Shown here piece by piece: positions 51,371 to 62,000 of a stretch of 64,000 bases of DNA. The first letter of the stretch is position 1, and each line of letters opens with the position of its first letter. The notes under the pieces were generated by a model, which was not told the origin of the DNA, ran no database searches, and saw only the letters and a list, made by a program, of their open reading frames with translations. The stretch is taken from positions 14,570,001 to 14,634,000 of the forward strand of contig NC_091973.1 of NCBI RefSeq assembly GCF_036711975.1, written 5' to 3'. The position numbers were made by a program, and so were the translations under genes. The DNA is from Onthophagus taurus. Lineage: Eukaryota; Arthropoda; Insecta; Coleoptera; Scarabaeidae.

Positions 51371-51853
51371 ATCAATTTTTGGATTTTTCTAAATCGGGCG
51401 GAAACTGTAGGAGGTCGGGGTAATGTGGGAAGTATATTCGGATGTTATAAATTTTTCGGAAAAAAAAAAAATGTAACTTCGTTACATTGTTTTGTAGATT
51501 CAATAGAATTTCTTCATATCGTTTTCCATCTTCAGCATCTAAATTGCCTGTTATGGCCTTTATAATTCCTCCCATAAAATTTACTGCACCTCGTTTGTAT
51601 CTTGTGGTTAATTCGGTCGCTTCGAAGTATTCTTGCACTCTGGCAATTTCTTGCTCTTTTAAATTTTCTAATTCTTGTAGATGTTCTGTAGGAAATCCGT
51701 GTTTTATAAAACTCGTTTCTTGTTTTATAAAGTTTTCCCAAACAGTTAAAAGGTTTGAATAATCTTTTTGGATAATTATTTCAAATTGATTTTCTACATT
51801 ATATGCCACACCTAGTTTGATGGGTAGTATTCCTGCTTGATTATCGATTTTAC

Positions 51854-54800
51854 TTATTTCTGCTGATCCTCTTCCGATGAGGATTCTGGAAAAGATCCAG
51901 ATTTTAAAGAATTAATATGATATTTTAATATTTTATTTTTAGAATTTTTAACTTCTACTGTATTGTTATCAAAAATGTGCGTTATTGTGTATGGTCCCCA
52001 GTAACGCTCTTTTGTCTTTTTAGTATAATATTTGGAAGGTTTTACATAAACTTGTTGACCGGTTTGAAATTTTCTTAGTTCACGTTTTTCGTTTAATTTA
52101 GTTATTTTCTTCTCTTTTTCCTGTTGCATTTTTTGAGCTATGCTATTATAAAGATGTTTTGTTCTTTCTTTATGATTTTGTATGTATTCTTGAAAATAAA
52201 TGTTATCGTAATACAAATCTAATGGTTCTCTGGAATTTGTGTGACCATATAAAAGTTCAAAAGGTGATACGCCTGTTGCTTTGTGAGTTGACGAGTTATA
52301 TCCTAATATAGCTAGTTTCATTAATTCTTTTATATCACGTCCAATGTTTTGAGACTTTAAGATTCTTAAATGTTCTAATAGGGTTGAATGTAAACGTTCT
52401 ATTGGTGCATTTGAATTAGGATTTTGCGATGTCGTATAATGAATATTTACCTTGTATAATTTCAATAATTCTTTTAATGTTAAATTATTAAATTCTAAAC
52501 CTTTATCCATTACTAATTCTAGTGGTGTACCATGTATGCTGAAACTAATAGAGAGTATTAGTTTTTCGGTAACTTCGACAGCACTTTTCCCAACTATCGG
52601 ATATACTTGTGCGTATTTTGTAAAAGCGTCTATCATTGATAAAAAGTTTTGTCCATCTATGGATAACGTATCTATGTGAATTTTACTAAATGGTTTATCA
52701 ATTGTTTCCGTAATTTGAAATGGAACTTTAGGAGGATTTCTGTCATATTTTGTTCTTTGACATATTTCGCAATGTTTGATGTAATTTAAGATATCCGTTT
52801 TCATTTGATTCCAGTAATAACTTTTCTTGATCCTGGATAGTGTTTCATCTACTCCTCTGTGGTTCGTTTTTCCCTCATGATGATCTTTGATTAATTGTAA
52901 TTTTTCTTCCGCATCTTCGATACAACGTACTCTTTTCGTACATCTAATTATTTTTGGACCTTGATTGTTGAAATGTTCCAAATATATCGCACACATTATT
53001 TGGTAAATTTCGTCGGTAGTATAGATATGATATGTTCCTTTTGGCATTATGTCCTTTATTAAATTTAATATTTCTTGTTCGAGATTTTGTTTATTTAGTT
53101 TCGCATGATATATCATTTTACCATTGTTTGCATCAAAACTTACTTCAGTCGGAAAGATATGGGATTCTATAAATATTTGAATTTTTTGTGTGTCGATGGG
53201 AATTTCAGATATTGGAATACTAATTTCTGGTTCAGAATTGATATTGCTGTTTAATGATTGTGAGCATTGAGGTTTTGGATTTTTTCCATGTTTTTTCGCG
53301 GTTTTTCCTAAATTAGTTTTTGTAGATCCTTCTAGTTTTTCTAATACTTTTCTCACATCTTCTGATGTTATATCTCTTGCTAATGTTTCCATTTCTTCGT
53401 CTGTTAATTGTGGTATTATTGACGCTCCGTCGTTTTTGTCAATTTTTTCTTCGCCTTCATGGTAATGTATCTCAATCCTTGATAATGCGTCTGCATTTCG
53501 ATTGATTTTACCTTTTTTGTATATTACATCGTAGTCATATTCGCTCAATTTAATTTTCCATCGCTGTAATTTGGAATTTGGTTCTTTTAACGTATGTAAC
53601 CAAACTAATGGTCGGTGGTCTGTGACAATCGTGAATTTTTAACCATAAATGTAGGGTCGAAATTTTTTACATGCCCAAATAACTGCAAGTAATTCCTTTT
53701 CAATAGTAGAATAACGTTGTTCAGTTTCTGTCAAGGTTCTCGATATGTAACATACTGGTAAGTCTTTTCCTATAGGGCCTTGTGATAGTATAGCTCCTAT
53801 CGCTACATTACTAGCATCTGTCGTAACCAGAAATGGTTTCGAAAAATCTGGATACTTTAAGATTGGTTCGTTACATAAAATATTTTTACACGTTTCAAAG
53901 GCTTTTTTGTAGTCTTCAGTGAATTGAATTGTTGCGCCCTTTTTAAGACGTGATGTCATAGGTTTTGTTAATTTGGAAAAATTATTAATGAATCGACGGT
54001 AGTATCCTAAAAGTCCTAAAAATGCTTGAATTTCTTTTTGTGTTTTCGGAATTGGATATTTTTTTATCGCTTCAATTTTCTCGGGATTTGGTTTAATTCC
54101 ATTAGGAGTAATTACATGACCTAGATATCCTACTTCCTTTTTAAGGAATTCGCATTTATCCAAACTAAGTTTCATGTTTGCTTCTCTTAAACGGTTAAAT
54201 ACCTTTCGTAATTTTTGTTCATGTTCTTTCAATGATGATGAGTAGATTATTACGTCATCTAGATATACGTGGCAGCAATCTACAGTTAATCCTCTCAAGA
54301 TATAGTTCATCGCACGCTGGAATGTTGCCGGGGCGTTCTTCAATCCAAATGGCATTCTTGTAAAATGATAATGACCTTCTTCTGTACTGAAAGCAGTTTT
54401 TTCCTTGTCTTCTTCGTGTACTTCTATCTGGTGATAGCCAGATGCCAAATCGAGTGTTGTAAAATAATTTGCTCTTCCAAGCTTGTCTAAAATATCATTT
54501 ATATTTGGTATAGGAAATTTGTCTTCTATAGTTTTATCATTTAGTCTTCTATAGTCGATTACCATTCGATATTTTCTTTTGCCACTTGCATCTAATTTTT
54601 TAGGTACAATTGCTACTGGAGCCGACCATGGACTTGAACTTTCTTCTACAATATTTTGAGCTAACATGTTTTTTACCTGTTTATTAATTTCTTCGCGTTG
54701 TATTGGCGATTTCCTGTATGGTTTTTGGTATATTGGTATTTCATCCTTTAAACGAATTTGGTGTTTGATTTTCGAAGTGAAAGTGAGTGGTAGTCTTTCA

Positions 54801-55560
54801 TCGTGAACCAAATCTTTATATTCGAGACATAAATTTTTTATCATTTTCTTTTCTTCACTATTCAAATGATTTAATCGAAGTTTACTTTCGATATTTTCTT
54901 TCGTCAGATATTTCTTCATAAACTGTTGTATTAATTGGTTTATCAAAAGTGATTTCCATTGGGTAGTCGTTAAAGTTGGTTACTACGGTGATTGCCTGGT
55001 AATCTTTTGCAATTGTTATATTCTCTGGAATTTCTATTCCTGGAGCTATTTCTTGGTGATTTATATAAATTTCCTGAAAGTTTCTGTCTACTGGTAATTT
55101 GATGATTTTTCGTTGTCTAGGTTCCAATATTATTCGCGGATTATCAAAATGTAGAGGTATTTTCGTGAAGCTTGTTTCCAAAAATCCGTCACGTAAATTT
55201 ATTATTGCTTCCATTTGTTTTAATAATTTTGTTCCTACAATTCCTTGGTACTTTTCTGAGAAATCTACTATATTAAATTTGTGATATTGATCTGGAGCTT
55301 GAAATGTATGTAATGAAGGAATTTTTAGTATATAATAATGATGTGTTGTTTTATGCATAGTTTTTACACTGAAAGGTTTAATGTTCATTCAATGTAATCT
55401 GAAAAATATTGTTTTGCGATTTCCGTTGAAAGAGTTGAAGCTGATGCTCCGGTATCAATTAATAATTTTGCTTCTATTTCTGGTAGGTAAATGTATGGTA
55501 GGTGTGTTGATTGTTGGTGATTAAATTCTATGTGTTCTTCGAGTTTTTCTCCTCTCCTGG
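51854..55560 (-). pseudogene. Errantivirus-like pol (copy 2), broken
   Basis: Protease: AKLLIDTGASASTLSTE (~55470) with intact Asp-Thr-Gly; a frameshift near 55390; then the protease/RT linker (55388-54882). RT in a third frame (54946-53639): [53 protein letters not shown] and VYLDDVIIYSSS. RNase H: VTTDASNVAIGAIL, with a TAA at 53639 in the middle, then TIVTDHRPLVWLH in the same frame. Integrase (to 51854): CEICQRTKYDRNPP, IHIDTLSIDG, ELVMDKGLEFNN and NAPIERLHSTLLEH. Two frameshifts and one nonsense codon. Confidence 0.85.
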
Positions 55561-56829
55561 AGATTTCATACCACTGGTCGAGGCTTGTATTGGAAAATTT
55601 ACATCCTCTTCTTGGTAGTAATTGTTGTCATCTTCTTCCAAAATATTTTCTTCTAAAGTATTTTGGTAATCATTTTCTTCGTCATATTCGTAGTAGAATT
55701 CATTTCCTTAATCTGGATTTTCTTCAGATTGTTGGTTTAATTCTTCCACATGCCATCGCATTTCTGTAGGGGTTGCTGGCCCAAATGGTGTCATTTTTAC
55801 CTTTTGTTTAGTTAACGTTTTATCAACTTCCATAGGTTGTTGTCTTGGCTGACGTTTCTCTAGCATTTGTTGTGGAGTTTTAGCAAACCTAAATGAGGGT
55901 GGTTTTGCAAACATTTGTTTTTGTAAAGTCTGAGGATATTTTTGTGGTTGATTATAATTTTGTAAGGGTGGTCTATATTGAATTTGATTAAATGGTTGAA
56001 AAGATTGTGAAAAATTTGGTCTTTGTGGTTGAAAACTTTGTTGTGAGAAAATAGGTCTGGTAAATGGAAGTATTACTTGATTTCTTGATGTTGATGGTCC
56101 CGGTACATGGTGTACTTTCATTTGTCCAGGTATAATTTGTTGTTGTGGTTTATGTTGATGTTGCGGCGCTTGTCCTGTGCCGCATCTGTATTGCCAATTT
56201 TGGTATTCCAAGACTTGTGACATAGCCTGTTCTAATGTTGTTGGATTTTTTATATAAATTATTTCACCTAATTTTCCGCATCGCATAAGACCTCGTTTAA
56301 ATGTTTGAAGAGCCGTATTCGTATAGAGAGAATTTTTTAATGGAATCAATTCTTCTCGTGAATCCAATTGCATTTTTGTCATTAATGTATTTAAAAGATC
56401 TTTAATTCGTTGACCAAAAGTATAAGGGTTTTCATTTTTCCGCAGGGATTCCATTGTTAGATCGTTTAATAAACAATCTTCGGAACGTTGATCTACATAA
56501 CTTATTTCTAGAAGATTTTTTATTTCTCTCCAAGTGTTTAATTTTCGTGAACCAATTAATGATTGCGCTTCTCCCGTAAGTCTGGATTTAATGATTTTGA
56601 TTAAAAATGAATTTATAGAACTATCTGTGTTCTTTTTATCTGCATAAGTTCGTATAAGATCTTCTCAAGCGTCGATATAGATAGGCAGAACATTAGGATC
56701 GCCGTTAAATTGGGAAATAGTTGAAATTTCGGCTTGTGTAATTGAACTACGTGAAATTTGTTCGTTTGGCATGATTGTTAAGCGATTTATGCAAGCGATT
56801 AATTCGTCTACAGTTTGTTCAGATGACAT
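55528..56829 (-). pseudogene. Errantivirus-like gag (copy 2), nonsense codons
   Basis: Frame from ATG at 56829 to TAG at 55528 (434 codons) with in-frame stops near 56666 (TGA) and 55708 (TAA). Capsid-like part: ITQAEISTISQFNGDPNVLP and NENPYTFGQRIKDLLNTLM. A long Gln/Pro/Phe-rich part follows (QPQRPNFSQSFQPFNQIQYR), then an acidic tail. No CCHC knuckle. Same architecture as the gag at 31374, with clear sequence relationship. The stop at 55708 precedes the acidic tail, which is why I extend the frame. Confidence 0.75.
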
Positions 56830-57248
56830 AAAATTTTGAAGGAATCGGTTTGAAAAATTGATTTACAAAAAATTTAAAAAGTGAATGCCTTAATTTTCGT
56901 ACAATGTTAAAAGTTATAATATGACTTACAATAAGTAAATTAATGGTATCATGGGTTGCTTTTCTTTTCTTTCTTCTTCCTTCGTTGTGTTTTCCTCGGC
57001 GAGAGTTGTATCGCTTTGGATTTTCTTACTGGTTATGGTCCTGGATGGGTCCCTGGTGAAATTTGGATCACCTCGGATTTTGTCCCAAGCCAGCTACCGC
57101 ATCGATTGGAGAATTTGATCCGCACGACCTTGTGCACTTTTTGTTTCTCAAGTTTTTTCGGATTCGTTTAGTCCAAAGAATTAAAATTCACCCGCGAACT
57201 TCGATTTAACGATTCTCGGTGACTATTTGATATCCTACTGACTGCGCC

Positions 57249-57460
57249 AGTTAACTTTTTCGTTATAGTGAAACTATTTTTAAAAAGTTAAAAACTTATT
57301 TATTTTAAACTTGATTACAAAAAGACACTGAATCTAATACAATGAATATAGACATACTAGACTGAATTATCTCTAGTTGAGCGCATTAATTTATTACGAC
57401 GATTACAAAAGAATCTGCTGATCATTTCTTTTATATTTCCTTTGTTCTCGGCTTATAACT
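57249..57460 (-). repeat. 5' LTR, errantivirus-like copy 2
   Basis: 212 bp, the upstream LTR with respect to the minus-strand genes. Confidence 0.9.
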
Positions 57461-57464
57461 TATA

Positions 57465-57625
57465 TATTTTTTTTATTGTTCTTATAATTGTGTTTCAAGT
57501 TTACATTCATTTTCTTTTTGTATACAGCTTGTCGCTGATGATGGGAGTGTTTCCCGAAATCGATACGACTATACATTAAATAAAGTTTTTAAGCAAGTTA
57601 AAGAAGTTTTATCTAGTTTTTCCAT
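57465..57625 (+). other. Probable 3' terminus of Penelope-like element 2
   Basis: Lies beyond the TATA duplication of the second provirus. It contains the hammerhead-like motif (57531-57569) and then attaaataaagtttttaagc, a tail form like other Penelope 3' ends. If the insertions are removed it lies ~380 nt past the GIY-YIG stop. Confidence 0.55.
57531..57569 (+). ncRNA. Hammerhead ribozyme (Penelope type, minimal stem III)
   Basis: Stem I GTCG (57531-57534) pairs with CGAC (57566-57569). CTGATGA core at 57535-57541. Stem II GGGA/TCCC (57543-57546 with 57552-57555). GAAA at 57556-57559. Stem III is a single A-U pair closing TCGA (57559-57564), then A57565 as the nucleotide before the cleavage point. 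Every invariant hammerhead position is present. Self-cleaving motifs like this occur in Penelope-like terminal repeats and may process the element RNA. Confidence 0.7.
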
Positions 57626-57736
57626 TAAAATATACTTGCAACATGGATTTTAATTTCAATTTTATATTAGTGATGGAAATTAAGAATCGATTTTTACATC
57701 GAATTTTAACTAAATTTATTAACTTTATGAAAATAT
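57626..57736. other. Short flank between Penelope end and BEL element
   Basis: AT-rich, no gene. It ends in aatat, the left duplication of the BEL/Pao element. Confidence 0.5.
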
Positions 57737-58005
57737 TGTTTAAAGTTCATAGATTTTGTATTTTGAATTCATTTATTTTGCTTCTTACGTTTGCCGAAAA
57801 TATTAAAACAAGTTTTATTTTTTGTATTATTCGTACGAACCACGTAGAAAATCAGTCAGTCTCGTTGTTGTAGTTATTAAGTTGATTTAATTATTGTTTA
57901 GTGCAGTGTGGAACCAAACCATTTAATTTCATAATATAATATATTGATAGTAAGTTATCTTTAATTAATTCTCAAACGAACTCGTAATTTCTCAACCTCA
58001 AAACA
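57737..58005 (+). repeat. 5' LTR, BEL/Pao
   Basis: 269 bp, the promoter-bearing copy. The short frame inside it is not a gene. Confidence 0.95.
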
Positions 58006-58190
58006 TTTGGTCCTTCGAGCCGGATAGCTCGCGTGCGGTAAAACGTTTCGGACATTTTAACAAAACGTTTCTCAATTTTCGTGAAATAATATTAAACAAT
58101 TATCGGGTTCGTAAATCAACTCATTCTTTAATCTCCGACTCTCAAATTTATCTCAAATAATCGTCAAAATTCGTTTAAATCAGATAGAAA

Positions 58191-59048
58191 ATGTCTGAAG
58201 TTAGAATTACTCTAGATCGACAGATCGAACTTTACGGTCTAATTTCGCGTGCAATGACAAATTTGAAAAAACTAGGCGATGCAAATGTGACGATCGGTCG
58301 AATAAAAAGTCGTTTAAATTTATTAAATTCAAATTGGGCTAAATTCCAGCAAATTCATGAAACTGTAACTGGTAATCGCGATGAATTTCAAGATCACGTT
58401 TATTTTAAAGACGATATATATGCTGAGTGCGAAGAACAATACGTAAATATTCAAGGAGACATGTTCGATCTTATAGATAAGTTATCCGCTCCCTCTGACA
58501 ACTTAGCAAATAATTCTTTAAATAATACAACACGTGCTATAAATTCTCATTCTCCTAAATTACCAAGAATAGATTTACCAAAATTCTCTGGAGACTATCT
58601 ACAATGGAAACATTTTCATGACTTATTCGATTCTATGGTTAAATCTAATTCAGAACTCTCTTTGGTCGAAAAATTACATTATTTAAAAATGAGTGTAACG
58701 GAAGAACCCGCCCAACTTTTAAAAAACATCGCGATTTGTGAAGATAATTTTGCTCGAGCATGGGATATTCTTATAGATCGTTACGAAAATAAAGGAATTC
58801 TGATTGATTCTCATTTGTCAGTTCTTTTGTCGACTCGATCAATTAAACATGAATCGTCCAGCGAGCTTAAGCGTTTGATAAGTGAGATTAAAGAGAATCT
58901 TGGTGCACTTGAAGCATTAGATTGTCCTACAAATCAATGGGATAATATACTCTTCTTTTTGATTGTACGAAGACTTGATCCTGAAACCCTCAAAGATTGG
59001 GAAAATCTATTGGGAGTAAGAAATCCCCAGCAACGTTTAAAGAGTTAG
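58191..59048 (+). pseudogene. BEL/Pao gag N-terminal part (DUF1759-like)
   Basis: An ATG at 58191 follows a 185-nt leader. A 285-codon frame holds the N-terminal alpha-helical part (RIKSRLNLLNSNWAKFQQIH) and the DUF1759 capsid-like domain (~122-275: KLPRIDLPKFSGDYLQWKHF, LSLVEKLHYLKMSV, DCPTNQWDNILFFLIVRRLD). At DWENLLG the true continuation (GSKKSPATFKELESFLFGRI) is in the next frame, so a single-base change near 59000-59020 moved the frame and the protein ends early at 59048. Gag is otherwise normal. The same domain is at 144-713. Confidence 0.85.
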
Positions 59049-62000
59049 AAAGCTTTCTTTTTGGAAGAATTCATAGTCTTGAGGCGATTGAACAGCTCAC
59101 TTCTACAAAACGAAACATTCCAATTAAGCCTATTGGTAACGTTAAATCTCACAACGTTTCAACGCCGACTCACAATCAGTCATGTTCGTTATGCCACTCT
59201 AATCACTACATCTCATCTTGTCAACAATTTATGAACAAATCTCCGCTACAACGACGAGAATTTGTGATATCCAAAAACCTATGTTTTAATTGTCTTGGAC
59301 CTCATCTTATGAAGAATTGTCGCTCATCCAAGCGTTGTCGTATTTGTCAACGACAACATCATACTTCATTACATGGTTCTAACGCTCAATCTCAAACAGT
59401 AACTTCTCAAACTACTTCGTCTGACAATTCTAATAATTCCATACCTCACACAACAGTTATTCAAAACTCCTCTCATATGGCAGTCTCACATCTAACAACT
59501 AAATCTACAATATTACTCGCGACCGCTCTTGTAAACATTGCAGCTTTCAATGGAAAACCATGTTTAATTCGAGCTTTAATAGACCAAGGCTCTGAAGTTT
59601 CTTTTATTTCCGAATCTTTATGCCAACTTCTACAGTTTGCTCGACGTTCAAAATCTGTTCCTATTCATGGTGTTGGAGGACAAGCAACAAATATTTCACA
59701 TGGAAATGTTGATTGTTATCTTAGCTCTCGAACTAAACCTTACATGCAATATCGACTTAATGCACTTGTATTACCTCAAATCACGGCTTACGTACCTCCA
59801 CAAGTTATATGCAATGATCTTCAAAATGAATTAAAAGATATTACACTTGCTGATCCACATTTTATGTCATCTACAACAATTGATGTCATCCTAGGTGTTG
59901 ACATTTATTCCCAAATTATGAAAAGCGGAATTCGTCGATTAAACAACGGTTCAATACTCCTTCAAAATACCACTCTTGGCTGGATACTATCGGGATCAAT
60001 CCATTCAGAAAATGTAAAAGACAAAATTTACTCATTCCAATGTTCTCCTGAAAACAATCTTTATGAATTAATGCACCTGTTCTGGAACCAAGAAGAATCT
60101 CAAATCGTTAAAAAACCTTTACTGACTAAAGAAGAGCAGGATTGTGAAGATTATTTTAAACTTACTCATACCAGGGATTCTAAAGGAAGATTTATAGTTC
60201 GATTGCCCTTTAGAAATACTTCAATTAATATTGGTGATTCTTATGCAATGGCAGAAAAGGCGTTGCTTCGTATGGAATGTCGTTTTCTAAAAAATCCAAA
60301 TTTTCAAAGTCAATATTCCAGATTCATGGAAGAGTATCTTTCTCTTGGTCACATGATTGAATGTTCAAAAGAAATCTCTTCAGTAGGCCAACAATTCTTT
60401 CTTCCTCATCATGGAGTGATAAAAGAAAGCAGTACATCCACTAAGTTAAGGGTTGTTTTTAACGGCTCTCAGAAATCTACCTCAGGAATGTCTCTTAATG
60501 ATTACCTTTTGCCTGGACCCAAACTTCAGAATGATCTTGTCGATGTATTAATGCGATGGAGACAACATCCTGTTGCTTTTGCTGCTGATATTGAGAAAAT
60601 GTATCGCCAGATAAAGGTTCACTCTGATCATTTGCCATTTCAACAGATATTATGGCGAACTAACCCATCTGATCCAATAAAAATATATCAATTGAGCACT
60701 GTTACATATGGCTTAACTTGCGCTCCATACCTTGCTATACGTTGTTTACATCAGTTGGCTGAAGAACACTCTAAAACTTTACCATTTGCGTCCGATATTA
60801 TTTTGAATGATATATATGTAGACGACATCTTATCGGGTGCTAATGATACAATACATGCTAGAGAAAAAATTCACCAATTAAACGGGATTCTTGTGGCGGG
60901 CGGTTTTCTTGCCAAGAAATGGTCATCTAATTCACAAGAAATAATTAGCTCGCTACCTGAAGAATATATTGCAACTTCTGATTCACGATCATTTGAAAAT
61001 AATTTGATGTATCGAACCTTAGGTTTAATATGGAAAAGTAATGACGATAGTTTCATTTTCAGTTGGAAAACATTTTCAGTTGGAAAACATTTTCAGTTGG
61101 AAAACATTTTCAGTTGGAAAACATTTTCAGTTGAATGTAATACGTTTACAAAGAGAAGCATATTATCAGTTGTTGCACAAATGTTTGACCCTCTGGGATG
61201 GCTGGCACCCATCGTAATTACTGCGAAGCTATTTATGCAAGAACTTTGGCTAAAAAAGATCGATTGGGATGAAAAATTACCAGACGAATTTGTGAAGCGA
61301 TGGTGTACATTTATAAAACAATTTCATTCAGTCTCTGAAATTGCTGTACCTCGTTGGCTTGGATTATCTAATCATGTTAGTGTTATTGAAATTCACGGGT
61401 TTAGTGATGCTTCCCAGCAAGCTTTGGCCGCGGTCGTATATTTACGCGTAATATCAAATAAAAACAATAAAATAACAGTCACTATCGTATCGGCTAAAAC
61501 TAAGGTTGCACCACTTAAACGAATAACAATTCCGCGACTTGAACTTTGTGCCGCGTTAATGCTTGTAAAGTTGGTGCATCGTGTTCAAAAAACATTAAAA
61601 TTGAGTGATCATATTCACCTTTGGACCGATTCTACTATTGTACTTCATTGGATTACCAATCACCCGTCACGATGGAAGGAATTTGTATCCAATCGAGTAG
61701 CTGAGATCCAGGAACTATCCTCTGCTCAATGGCATCACGTTGTTTCTGAAGAAAATCCTGCTGATTTGGCGTCACGTGGTGTGTTACCTTCCGAGCTTCC
61801 AAATGTTCGGTTTTGGTGGAGAGGACCTGAATGGCTTAATCTACCGAATCTATCCTGGCCACAATCTATACCAAGTTGTTCTGAATCCGAAAATTTCGAA
61901 GAGCGAAACAGTCATACATCAGTAATTACATCAACACTAACCTGTTGGGACCTCATAGAGCGCTATTCCTCTCTCACAAGATTATTACGCGTCACTGCCT

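Larger units (their letters stand above)
49538..51486 (-). mobile_element. LTR-like insertion (solo LTR or truncated element) in env
   Basis: Bounded by ttgt (49534-49537 and 51487-51490; also ttgtt) with TG...CA termini (TGCGACG...GTTACA), as for an LTR unit of ~1.95 kb. A minus-strand tggcgcccgagaccg at about 49603-49618 looks like a primer binding site, and tgtttagagag next to it (49631) looks like an LTR edge. So the piece may instead be one long LTR plus a short leader. No coding frame. It holds two minisatellites (49931-50082 and 50237-50370). Confidence 0.5.
48442..51809 (-). pseudogene. Errantivirus-like env (copy 2), split by an insertion
   Basis: N-terminal part 51809-51487 with the furin-type site (RYKRG) and a fusion-peptide-like segment similar to copy 1. 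It is then interrupted by the 49538-51486 insertion. The middle coiled-coil part resumes at 49530-49257, ends in a stop, and a third open piece (49128-48442) has the Cys-containing ectodomain and a C-terminal hydrophobic segment. Not translatable as one protein. Described from reading only. Confidence 0.8.
48119..57460 (-). mobile_element. Errantivirus-like Ty3/gypsy provirus with env (copy 2)
   Basis: 9.3-kb minus-strand element, of which ~1.95 kb is a later insertion in env. LTRs 48119-48328 (210 bp) and 57249-57460 (212 bp), AGTTAACT...TTATAACT on the plus strand, flanked by TATA (48115-48118 and 57461-57464). The PBS (minus ggcgcagtcagtaggatat, inside 57248) is the same as in copy 1. The polypurine tract ends ...cccggagg (minus) next to the 3' LTR. 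The LTR sequence itself is not that of copy 1, so this is a separate family of the same group. Confidence 0.9.
39861..57625 (+). mobile_element. Penelope-like element 2, split by later insertions
   Basis: Plus strand. The 5' part and RT/GIY-YIG gene lie at about 39900-42891 and 3' non-coding sequence at 42892-43201. After two LTR elements (43202-48112 and 48119-57460), a 3' end with a hammerhead-like fold lies at 57465-57625. Linking the two ends is inference: the right piece has the terminal form of Penelope elements and lies exactly beyond the provirus duplication. A 0.4-kb hairpin-rich insertion sits in RT at 41461-41866. Confidence 0.6.

Noticed and set aside
57643-57873. 76-codon plus frame
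   Set aside because: Mostly inside the BEL/Pao 5' LTR; the same frame is broken in the 3' LTR.
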